Shown one piece after another: positions 1 through 5,378 of a stretch of DNA of 5,876 nucleotides. A program made the position numbers and the translations under genes. Within the stretch, counting starts at the first letter, position 1. Each line of letters starts with the position of its first letter. Source of the DNA: QPIN01 sp964399475 (GTDB lineage Bacteria; Pseudomonadota; Gammaproteobacteria; Methylococcales; Methylomonadaceae); contig CAYNRB010000203.1 in the NCBI GenBank assembly GCA_964399475.1, positions 1-5,876 on the forward strand, in the 5' to 3' direction. The notes under the pieces were generated by a model. That model was given only the letters and a program-made list of their open reading frames with translations, made no database searches and was not told the DNA's origin.

Positions 1-112
1 ATAGGCACAGCCAAAGTGCTCCACGCCCATAGGACGTGGCTATCTAAGTTTTAGTGAACAAGTTTTATTTTCACCCCGAGATTTAACACCTGAGCAAATT
101 ATTGATATTCGA

Positions 113-337
113 TTGGCCGTATCAAAAATGAGTATGATTCAGCGCAGGGAATTTATGGCTGAAATGTCGTTAAAGTATTGCGAAGGTAGTGCTCGACTGA
201 CCGAAACCACGTTTGGATGGTCTCGTTTTGCCATTAAAACTATAGTGGACCCCATTGTCAAGACCAATTCCCTAAAAAGTAAGGAGAAATACGTAGTATA
301 TATTCCTCCTCATGATTCGAGCCATTTTTATTTATAA
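113..337 (+). pseudogene. ISAzo13-like transposase, N-terminal fragment
   Basis: The reading frame is open from base 5 to the TAA at 335-337, with no ATG before base 128; a TTG at 113 is an alternative start. The recognisable part is about residues 1-45 of the 113 start, including QRREFMAEMSLKYCEGSAR and the FGWSR motif. This resembles the N-terminal helix-turn-helix region of ISAzo13-type ('Rhodopirellula') DDE transposases, recalled from memory rather than by search. After FGWSR the protein (about residues 46-74) no longer looks like that family and ends early, where a full transposase would run to several hundred residues with a DDE domain. It is therefore a remnant, probably cut by a later rearrangement. 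Just upstream, 21-28 and 32-39 form a short hairpin with 7 of 8 bases paired, possibly part of the old IS leader. The residue matches are seen; the family name is a moderate-confidence inference. Confidence 0.4.
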
Positions 338-562
338 TGACTGATTTTGATCTTTGTTTTTGATTTTAAAAAAATTGTTATTATTGCGCCGCAGACGTTG
401 TGAAGGTCTAAAGTCCGTGCCACGACGGAATGTGGTCAAATGGTGGATTAGTGTGGATAAGCTTGTGGGAAACGGCTCTATCGTTTTCCACAAGCTTATC
501 CACACGTTCCGAAGGAAATCCACGCTTTGTCCACAGGGGGTTCGCATTCATTGACGTGATTT
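338..562. other. Non-coding stretch between two IS remnants
   Basis: This stretch lies between the ISAzo13-like fragment and the stop codon of the IS3 orfB. Open frames exist on both strands, but they run through the palindrome at 451-505, lack ribosome binding sites and resemble no family I know, so I read them as chance. The content is the DnaA-box-rich hairpin (separate entry) and, at 527-535, one more DnaA-box-like site with one mismatch. The lost downstream end of the IS3 element may lie here, but no clear partner of its other terminal repeat can be seen. Confidence 0.5.
451..505. repeat. 24-bp inverted repeat with paired DnaA boxes
   Basis: Bases 451-474 pair with 482-505 across a 7-base loop (475-481). 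Twenty-three of 24 positions are complementary and the other (469 with 487) is a G-T pair. Each arm contains a perfect consensus DnaA box: TGTGGATAA at 452-460 and TTATCCACA at 496-504, in opposite orientation. TTTTCCACA at 484-492 and TTGTCCACA at 527-535 each differ from the consensus by one base. DnaA boxes of this sequence bind the replication initiator DnaA in bacteria generally. No AT-rich unwinding region, dnaA, dnaN, parAB or rep gene is nearby, so a chromosomal origin is not supported. It could be an IS-associated stem, an intergenic repeat or a DnaA-titrating site. Confidence 0.7.
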
Positions 563-1437
563 TCAAGGCGTGCTTTTGTTAAAATGTATTTCCTCAGGCG
601 TTTGATAATTAAGGCTTTGATGGTGTCGTTCCTTATTGTAAAACTCGAAATAATGTTTCAACCCTGCCTTTAATTCTGGCGCGGTTTGGTAGTCATTCAT
701 ATAAATATTTTCATATTTTACGGTTCGCCATAATCTCTCTACAAAAATATTATCCAGCGCTCGACCACGGCCATCCATACTGACTTTTATTTCCTTATCA
801 AGCAGGGTTTGTGTGAAGGCTTTACTCGTAAACTGTACGCCCTGATCCGTGTTGAATATTTCTGGCGTTTCACCTCAAGCGCACTCTCTAATGCATCCAT
901 GCAAAACCTCATATCCATTGTATTAGATAATGTCCACGAGAGAACATAACGGCTATACCAGTCAATAACGGCCACCCGATACATAAATCCCTTGGCCATG
1001 GGAATGTAGGTAATATCAGTGCTCCAGACCTGATTAACATGATTGATCGTCAACCCTCTGAGCAAGAAGGGGTAAATCTTTATTTTCGGGTGTGACTTGC
1101 GGGTATCAGGTCCTGGAGCGACACCTCGAATTCCCATGATATGCATCAGCCTTTGAATTCGCTTGCGATTCAGTTGAGCAGTGATTCTGCGTGAACCGTA
1201 GAATGGGCAACGGGTATAAACCTCATCAATAAGTCGCATCCTCTCTCTATCAATGTCGGACACGGATTCAGGCTGATAATAGAGAGTGGAGCGATTAAGC
1301 CCCAATAACTCGCATTGACGACGAATACTCAGCGACTTATAATCGGGCTCAATCCACGATTTTTTGAGTTCAAGCGGTTGCATCAACTTTTTTTTTAAGC
1401 CAGTCCAGCTCGACTTTGAGCCGACCTGTTTCTTCAT
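563..1437 (-). pseudogene. IS3-family transposase orfB, frameshifted
   Basis: OrfB supplies the catalytic integrase-core domain of the IS3 OrfAB transposase. From the frame opening at 1437, residues 37-54 form the HTH_21-like region and WSTDITYI holds the first catalytic Asp (codon 1015-1017). The frame then goes wrong near 871-876 and stops at 787. One base appears to be missing there: in the next frame the protein resumes as EIFNTDQGVQFTS (second Asp, codon 845-847) and continues through DNIFVERLW (Glu, codon 737-739) to the TGA at 563. The second Asp and the Glu are 36 codons apart, the classic DD(35)E spacing. Between TAQL and RKRIQRLM near 1169, family members usually carry about seven or eight more residues, so an in-frame deletion is likely. 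An ATG in the orfB frame lies at 1381-1383. The frameshift separates the first Asp from the other two catalytic residues, so no active enzyme is expected. Confidence 0.9.
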
Positions 1438-1657
1438 ACAGAGGTGATGTTAAAGTCGCTTCATCTAGGATATGAGGTTGTCCCGACTCAAATAGTTGTG
1501 TTGCACCATCCGTTAACTGTTTTTTCCAAGTACTGATTTGACCGGATAATATCTTATACATGGAAATGAGTTCTGCTGCTGTTTTATCGCCTTTATAGGC
1601 TTCTAAGGCAATCTTGGCTTTAAATTTTGAACTGTGTGTTTTTCGTTTTGTTTTCAT
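1370..1657 (-). CDS. IS3-family transposase orfA (HTH protein)
   Basis: This 95-residue protein is the DNA-binding OrfA subunit of the IS3 element; alone it usually represses transposition, and fused to OrfB it binds the IS ends. Residues about 5-50 (KFKAKIALEAYKGDKTAAEL, then QISTWKKQL) are the transposase_8-type helix-turn-helix. Residues about 73-91 (LYEETGRLKVELDWLKKK) are the leucine-rich coiled coil used for multimerisation. A strong Shine-Dalgarno sequence, AGGGGGG at 1664-1670, sits six bases before the ATG. The end of the gene carries an unbroken run of nine A (1388-1396 on the complement) where IS3 elements usually have an A6G slippery site. As a result orfB lies in the +1 rather than the usual -1 frame, and orfA ends in VDATA instead of shortly after the lysines. 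The orfA frame itself is intact, but its partner is dead. Confidence 0.9.
   Translation of the reverse strand: MKTKRKTHSSKFKAKIALEAYKGDKTAAELISMYKILSGQISTWKKQLTDGATQLFESGQPHILDEATLTSPLYEETGRLKVELDWLKKKVDATA
1388..1396 (-). promoter_or_regulatory. A9 tract at the orfA/orfB frameshift site
   Basis: On the minus strand the orfA/orfB overlap reads CTT, nine A, then GTTGATG. OrfA reads it as L-K-K-K-V-D, while the orfB frame reads AAG TTG ATG. IS3 elements usually make OrfAB by -1 ribosomal slippage on A AAA AAG. With nine A the orfB frame is +1 (or -2) relative to orfA. With seven A, orfA would end at once in K-S-stop and orfB would be -1, the canonical arrangement. Eight A would fuse the two frames directly, so polymerase slippage on this tract could in principle make some fusion transcript. 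The tract is seen; its history is inference. Confidence 0.6.
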
Positions 1658-1721
1658 TGAAATCCCCCCTGTTTTTGAGCTGAATTACTCCTTAGGTGCT
1701 GGTCTAGTTTTTGGGGTTCAC

Positions 1722-2174
1722 TATATTTTTAATGCATGGGTTGGTAGGGAGTTTCAGGAAGAAGTTTATACACCTACCGAAACAACGGGACAGGTTGTAG
1801 GTATTCCGGTTTTTGATATGGAATCTGTGCTAAGCAAATGCTGTGATCGCCATATTGAGCTACTACATATGGATATTCAGGGGGCTGAATTGCCATTTAT
1901 TCTTTCAATGCAAAATGCGGTGAAAAATCAATTGGTTCGTTTTATTATGGTTTCTACTCATCATAGTTCAATATCCGGTTCAAAAACTACGCATGTAGAT
2001 TGTCTGGAAGCAATTAGGGAACTTGGAGGGAATATATTAGTAGAACATGACGTAATTGAGTCATTTAGTGGGGATGGATTGATACTCGCTAGTTTTATGG
2101 CGGTTGACCGTTTATTATTTTTTCCTGAAATTAGTCGCAATAAGGCGGAGTGCTCACTTTTTAAAAGCTCATGA
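1722..2174 (+). pseudogene. FkbM-family methyltransferase, C-terminal part
   Basis: About 150 residues of a SAM-dependent FkbM-type (Methyltransf_21) O-methyltransferase remain; relatives are often around 250 residues. Recognisable features are the region around LLHMDIQGAELPFI (Asp codon 1872-1874), the counterpart of the family's LLKIDVEGAE motif, then VSTHHSSISG and, near the end, ESFSGDGLILASF, all typical of one FkbM subgroup. The N-terminal part with the glycine-rich SAM-binding loop is absent. Upstream of 1722 the same frame runs antisense through the end of the IS3 element and is not methyltransferase sequence. The first in-frame ATG inside the genuine part is at 1818, too late to restore the fold. 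FkbM enzymes often methylate hydroxyls of sugars or lipids, so next to gmd and rmd it may once have methylated a rhamnose-containing glycan. It is most likely inactive. The missing 5' half is not found on the other side of the IS. Confidence 0.75.
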
Positions 2175-2304
2175 ATAATGATAAATAATTTGAATAAAGC
2201 TTTGTATTCTTGTTTTAGTGAAAATACAATTATCAAAGTACTGGGTCGATTTTTTTACATAGAATATATAACAATTTTTTTTAAAATACAGAAAAAACTT
2301 TACG
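2175..2304. other. Spacer between fkbM remnant and gmd
   Basis: This is a 130-bp AT-rich gap. An ATG at 2178 opens a frame of about 41 codons before it runs out of frame into gmd. It has no convincing ribosome binding site and no recognisable family, so it is not called as a gene. No strong promoter or terminator hairpin is evident, so gmd may have been co-transcribed with the methyltransferase gene and its normal transcription lost when the IS arrived. Confidence 0.4.
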
Positions 2305-3336
2305 ATGAAAGCAATAATTACAGGTATAACTGGTCAGGATGGTGCTTATTTAGCAGAACTATTGTTGAATAAAGGTTATACAGTTTATGGTGCTTATAGG
2401 CGGACTAGTTCAGTCAATTTTTGGCGTATTGAGCAATTAGGTATTGATATGCATCCTAAGCTACATTTAGTGGAATATGACATAACAGATTTAAGTGCGA
2501 GTATTCGGTTGCTGGAAACAGCACAAGCAAGAGAAGTTTATAATCTGGCTGCGCAAAGTTTTGTAGGAGTGTCTTTTGATCAACCCATTACAACAGCAGA
2601 GATTACAGGTATAGGTCCTGTTAATCTTTTAGAAGCTATTCGTATCGTAAATCCCGATATTCGTTTTTATCAAGCCAGTACTTCTGAAATGTTTGGTAAA
2701 GTACAGGCTATTCCGCAAACAGAATTGACACCTTTTTATCCGCGTAGTCCGTATGGAGTCGCTAAATTATATGCTCATTGGATGGTGATAAATTATCGTG
2801 AGTCATATGATATTTTTGCTGCTAGTGGGATTTTATTTAATCATGAGTCACCGTTAAGAGGACGTGAATTTGTTACTAGGAAGATAACTGATTCTATGGC
2901 AAAAATAAAGCTGGGGCTCATGGATGTTTTAGAACTGGGTAATATGGATGCAAAACGAGATTGGGGTTTTGCTAAAGAGTATGTTGAGGGTATGTGGCGC
3001 ATGTTGCAGACGGATCAGGCAGACACTTATGTTTTAGCAACTAATCGCAATAAGACGGTACGTGATTTTGTGACGATGGCAGCTAAGGCAGCAGGGTTTG
3101 AACTAGAATGGCAAGGTTCAGCAGAAAATGAAATTGCAATAGATGTTAATAGTGGTAAAACCTTGGTTCAGGTTAACCCGAAGTTTTACCGACCTGCTGA
3201 AGTTGAGTTGTTGATTGGTAATCCAGAAAAAGCGATGAAGGAACTGGGGTGGAAATCAGAAACAACATTAGAGCAATTATGCCAGATGATGGTTGAAGTG
3301 GATATGAAACGAAATGAGTTGGGTTTAGTTTTTTAA
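2305..3336 (+). CDS. gmd: GDP-mannose 4,6-dehydratase
   Basis: This cytoplasmic short-chain dehydrogenase converts GDP-D-mannose to GDP-4-keto-6-deoxy-D-mannose, the branch point to GDP-D-rhamnose, GDP-L-fucose and related sugars. The 343-residue length is normal for the family. The N-terminal Rossmann motif GITGQDG (residues 7-13) binds NADP. Catalytic residues are visible as T126-S127-E128 in STSEMFG and the Y150-x-x-x-K154 pair in YGVAKLYAH. NHESPLRGREFVTRKI (179-194) and LGNMDAKRDWGFAKEYVEGMW are Gmd signatures, as is the C-terminal KFYRPAEVELLIGNPEKA. The ATG at 2305 is chosen because the Rossmann strand follows immediately; no good Shine-Dalgarno sequence is seen in the A-rich leader. 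The gene looks complete and functional. With rmd downstream, GDP-D-rhamnose is the likely end product. A role in GDP-fucose synthesis would need a fcl gene, which is not in the window. Confidence 0.95.
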   Translation: MKAIITGITGQDGAYLAELLLNKGYTVYGAYRRTSSVNFWRIEQLGIDMHPKLHLVEYDITDLSASIRLLETAQAREVYNLAAQSFVGVSFDQPITTAEITGIGPVNLLEAIRIVNPDIRFYQASTSEMFGKVQAIPQTELTPFYPRSPYGVAKLYAHWMVINYRESYDIFAASGILFNHESPLRGREFVTRKITDSMAKIKLGLMDVLELGNMDAKRDWGFAKEYVEGMWRMLQTDQADTYVLATNRNKTVRDFVTMAAKAAGFELEWQGSAENEIAIDVNSGKTLVQVNPKFYRPAEVELLIGNPEKAMKELGWKSETTLEQLCQMMVEVDMKRNELGLVF

Positions 3337-3820
3337 ATGTAAAAAGTAACGGGAGACCGTCTTTCATCATAGCAAATTTGAATATTAACATTAAAATAAG
3401 ATAATAATATCAATTACTTAAAGTTTATTGGTAACGGTTTGATAATTAATTTTTTGTGTTTTTTCTAGTTAAATTTATTATTCGACAGCATAAAATTCTA
3501 TCGCCTAAAACATTAACTGATTGAATTGCAAGAAAAGATTAATTAAAAATTTTAGCTATTGGTATGATGAAAGTCGGGGAGAACTACAGTATTAGCAATT
3601 TCCACGTCTGGAGTGATAAGGACTGAAGATTTAATAACTTCTCGGTTTTGACTTGTCTTTTGCCTCCACAGAAGCACCCATAAAACAGTTGCATAGCTCG
3701 CTATGTGCTTTTGTGAAGCCAAAATCATACGCCAAACTTCCGGAACTTATTAAATCTCCACTCCTTAGTTTTTTCTTTGTTCCGAATGTGGCTAATTTAA
3801 CTTAATGATGGAGAGACAAC
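3337..3820. other. 484-bp gmd-rmd spacer with a nested palindrome
   Basis: This unusually long gap lies between two genes that act consecutively and are often adjacent. The first 250 bases are AT-rich with no gene; the only structure noted is a 4-bp stem around 3350-3361, too weak to call a terminator. Bases 3591-3796 hold the nested palindrome described separately. The last bases carry the rmd ribosome binding site GGAG at 3810-3813. No convincing sigma-70 promoter for rmd is recognisable. Confidence 0.6.
3591..3796. repeat. 206-bp nested imperfect palindrome (MITE-like)
   Basis: Several inverted repeats share roughly one centre near 3692. From outside in, ATTAGC 3591-3596 pairs with GCTAAT 3791-3796. 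The 11 bases at 3602-3612 pair with 3781-3791 at about 8 of 11 positions. AGATTTAATAA at 3627-3637 pairs perfectly with 3747-3757 inside a longer partly matching block (about 3620-3644 with 3740-3765). The 16 bases at 3662-3677 match 3705-3720 at 13 positions. CATAGC 3692-3697 pairs with GCTATG 3700-3705. The region has no plausible ORF and ends just before the rmd ribosome binding site. Size, lack of coding capacity and terminal inverted repeats suggest a miniature inverted-repeat transposable element or a decayed palindromic repeat. A structured RNA leader is an alternative. The repeats are seen; the identity is inference. Confidence 0.6.
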
Positions 3821-4747
3821 ATGTTAAAAGCATTAATTACAGGTGTTAATGGTTTTACTGGACGATTTATGGCGCATGAATTACATCTTGCAGGTTATGC
3901 CGTCTTTGGTATCACACAATTACAATGTCCTGAAAAAATACAGGGTATTAAGTCTCTTTATGCAACTGACCTATGTGATTCAGAGCAATTAAAAGTAATA
4001 ATACAGAAGGTGCAGCCTGATGTTGTTGTTCATTTGGCTGCAATTTCGTTTGTAGCTCATGGAAATGTTGAGGATATTTATCGTTCCAATGTAATAGGAA
4101 CGCGATGTTTACTTGAAGCTTTAGTTATAGCAGGTAAACCTATAAAGTCGATATTGTTAGCTAGTAGTGCAAATGTCTATGGAAATGCTAAAGAAGGTTG
4201 CTTAACAGAAGAAACACCTTTTTCACCAACAAATGATTATGCTGTTAGCAAGGTCGCTATGGAATATGTGGCAAGTCTCTATAAGAAAAAATTACCTATC
4301 ATAATTATTCGTCCTTTTAATTACACAGGGGTGGGGCAGTCAGAAAACTTTTTGTTGCCTAAAATTGTCAGTCATATTCGTCGTTCTGCATCAGTAATAG
4401 AATTGGGTAATATTAATGTTGCCAGAGATTTTTCTGATGTGCGAAATGTTGTGAAATATTATAAGTGTTTATTAGAAACTCCATCAGCTATAGGAGAGAT
4501 TTTTAATATATGTTCGGGGTATGCCTTTTCATTGAAAGAAATAGTAAAATTGGCTTGTGAGATATCAGGTCATGAACTTGAAATTCAAGTGAATCCATCT
4601 TTTGTAAGAGAAAATGAGGTGAAAATGCTATTGGGAAATCCCATTAAACTCAAGGGAGTTGTTGGTGATTTTCCAGTCATTCAATTAAATGAAACTTTGC
4701 GCTGGATGATAAAATATAGAAATAAATCAATTGATTTGGGAGTCTAG
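3821..4747 (+). CDS. rmd: GDP-4-dehydro-6-deoxy-D-mannose reductase
   Basis: This enzyme reduces the 4-keto group of the Gmd product to give GDP-D-rhamnose, using NAD(P)H in the cytoplasm. The protein has 308 residues, close to known Rmd proteins of about 300. The Rossmann motif TGVNGFTG (residues 7-14) is at the N-terminus. The extended-SDR catalytic set is ASSANVYG (S115/S116) followed by Y140-A-V-S-K144. RPFNYTGVGQ (164-173) and VARDFSDVRNVV (from 200), then NICSGYAFSL, are typical of the Rmd branch, as is the C-terminal RENEVKMLLGNP stretch. The start is supported by GGAG at 3810-3813, seven bases before the ATG. It follows gmd at 484 bp. A general NAD-dependent sugar epimerase is the alternative, but pairing with gmd and the RDFSDV-type motifs favour Rmd. 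No lesion is seen. Confidence 0.85.
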   Translation: MLKALITGVNGFTGRFMAHELHLAGYAVFGITQLQCPEKIQGIKSLYATDLCDSEQLKVIIQKVQPDVVVHLAAISFVAHGNVEDIYRSNVIGTRCLLEALVIAGKPIKSILLASSANVYGNAKEGCLTEETPFSPTNDYAVSKVAMEYVASLYKKKLPIIIIRPFNYTGVGQSENFLLPKIVSHIRRSASVIELGNINVARDFSDVRNVVKYYKCLLETPSAIGEIFNICSGYAFSLKEIVKLACEISGHELEIQVNPSFVRENEVKMLLGNPIKLKGVVGDFPVIQLNETLRWMIKYRNKSIDLGV

Positions 4748-5010
4748 ATATGAAGATGTTTCCTCTAAATGTGATGAATTGGCTTTTTGAGGTGATCTAC
4801 TAAGGAATCTTACTATGTCAATATAGAAGTTATTTTGTGAGAAGGGGGGCAGATAATATCCCCTTTCACAGCGTATAAAATTTTTACGAATGTAGTCTGT
4901 AACTTTAATATGTACCCATTTTAAAGATAAATATATCTAGAATATAAAGTGCTCTTATCAGGCCATGATTCATGCATAAAACTCATGTTGAAAAATAAAA
5001 TCTGGAATAT
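4748..5010. other. Convergent spacer after rmd
   Basis: This 263-bp AT-rich gap lies between the ends of rmd and of the minus-strand secreted-protein gene. A 17-codon frame, ATG at 4750 to TAA at 4801-4803, starts two bases after the rmd stop, with GGGAG at 4738-4742 as a possible ribosome binding site. It could be the stump of a lost coupled gene or chance; I do not call it a gene. The other structure is the hairpin at 4836-4870. Confidence 0.4.
4836..4870. terminator. Possible bidirectional terminator hairpin
   Basis: TGTGAGAAGGGG (4836-4847) pairs with CCCCTTTCACA (4860-4870), giving 11 base pairs with one bulged base and a 12-base loop. It lies between the converging rmd and secreted-protein genes, where a shared terminator would be expected. 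There is no immediate T-run on either strand: on the plus strand ATTTTTA follows only about 10 bases later, and on the minus strand AAAATAAC follows. It is therefore a weak or atypical intrinsic terminator, or simply an mRNA 3'-end stabiliser. Confidence 0.35.
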
Positions 5011-5364
5011 TTATTGCAAAACATCTAGGCGTTTTACAACACAAAAACCACCATGTACTTGAGTGTCATCTACCTCTACAAATACAGATTTATTTAAAGA
5101 AAAAGCCACCATTGCCGTTGCATATAGTCGGTCACCGCTAGATGAGAACGTGCCAGAGCAATCTAAACTAACCCATGGATCTACACAATTACCACCAATT
5201 GAACTTGAAAGAGCAATCATGCATCCACCAAAATTAGAGGTCGTTTCATTTAATGTTCGTGTAATTGTACCTTGAGCTTGAATTAGTTGTGCTTGTGCAG
5301 TCTGAACTACACTGGCTAATAATATAATAGATACGATGATATTTATTTTGAATTTTTTATCCAT
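5011..5364 (-). CDS. Small secreted protein, four cysteines, unknown function
   Basis: I do not recognise the family. The 117-residue product begins with a clear Sec signal peptide: a KK-containing n-region (residues 1-6), a hydrophobic core IINIIVSIILLASVV-like stretch (about 7-20), and an AQA site predicting cleavage after A25. The mature part of about 92 residues is rich in Ser, Thr and Gly, with predicted beta-type segments. It has four cysteines (C48, C60, C69, C108), consistent with two periplasmic or extracellular disulfides. Visible motifs are QGTITRTL, WVSLDCSGTF and VFVEVDDTQVHGGFCVVKRLDV. The spacing of these strands loosely suggests a small OB-fold-like beta barrel, which is only a guess. 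GAGGA at 5374-5378 (complement) precedes the ATG by nine bases. A TATAAT at 5432-5437 (complement) is a possible -10 element with a poor -35. The gene stands alone and converges on rmd. Confidence 0.75.
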   Translation of the reverse strand: MDKKFKINIIVSIILLASVVQTAQAQLIQAQGTITRTLNETTSNFGGCMIALSSSIGGNCVDPWVSLDCSGTFSSSGDRLYATAMVAFSLNKSVFVEVDDTQVHGGFCVVKRLDVLQ

Positions 5365-5378
5365 AACTTAATTTCCTC

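Larger units (their letters stand above)
563..1720 (-). mobile_element. Degenerate IS3-family insertion sequence
   Basis: Two minus-strand reading frames, orfA (1370-1657) and the broken orfB (563-1437), have the layout of an IS3-family element. The orfA-proximal end is placed at 1720: read on the minus strand from there the sequence begins TGAACCCCAAAAACTAGACC, the TG start usual for IS3-family termini. The foreign methyltransferase coding sequence begins immediately beyond, at 1721-1722. The other end is uncertain. No good inverted match to this terminus and no target duplication is visible near 340-562, so the lower boundary given here is only the orfB stop. Three lesions (an A9 tract at the frameshift site, a frameshift near 873 and a likely in-frame gap near 1169) say the copy is probably immobile. 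Placement in the IS3 family is secure from the DD(35)E spacing and the orfA/orfB layout. Confidence 0.85.

Noticed and set aside
401..420. Possible left terminus of the IS3 element (TGAAGGTCTAAAG...)
   Set aside because: Only about 11 of 20 bases match the terminus at 1720 and the flanking triplets differ, so it is no better than a loose match.
441..540. Chromosomal origin of replication
   Set aside because: DnaA boxes are present, but no origin-linked genes or unwinding element are seen and the surroundings are IS debris.
332..554. Overlapping open frames of 66-71 codons on both strands
   Set aside because: They run through a DNA palindrome, so each strand mirrors the other; no ribosome binding site or family resemblance.
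1961..2236. Minus-strand open frame across the FkbM remnant
   Set aside because: It is antisense to clearly recognisable FkbM motifs.
2178..2372. Plus-strand frame of 64 codons before and into gmd
   Set aside because: Overlaps gmd out of frame, has no good ribosome binding site and resembles nothing I know.
3350..3361. Small ACGG/CCGT hairpin after gmd as a terminator
   Set aside because: Only four base pairs and no clear T-run follows.
3173..3391. Minus-strand open frame over the end of gmd
   Set aside because: Antisense to conserved Gmd C-terminal motifs; no independent support.
5063..5275. Plus-strand open frame of 70 codons opposite the secreted-protein gene
   Set aside because: The minus-strand frame has a signal peptide and a ribosome binding site; this one has neither.
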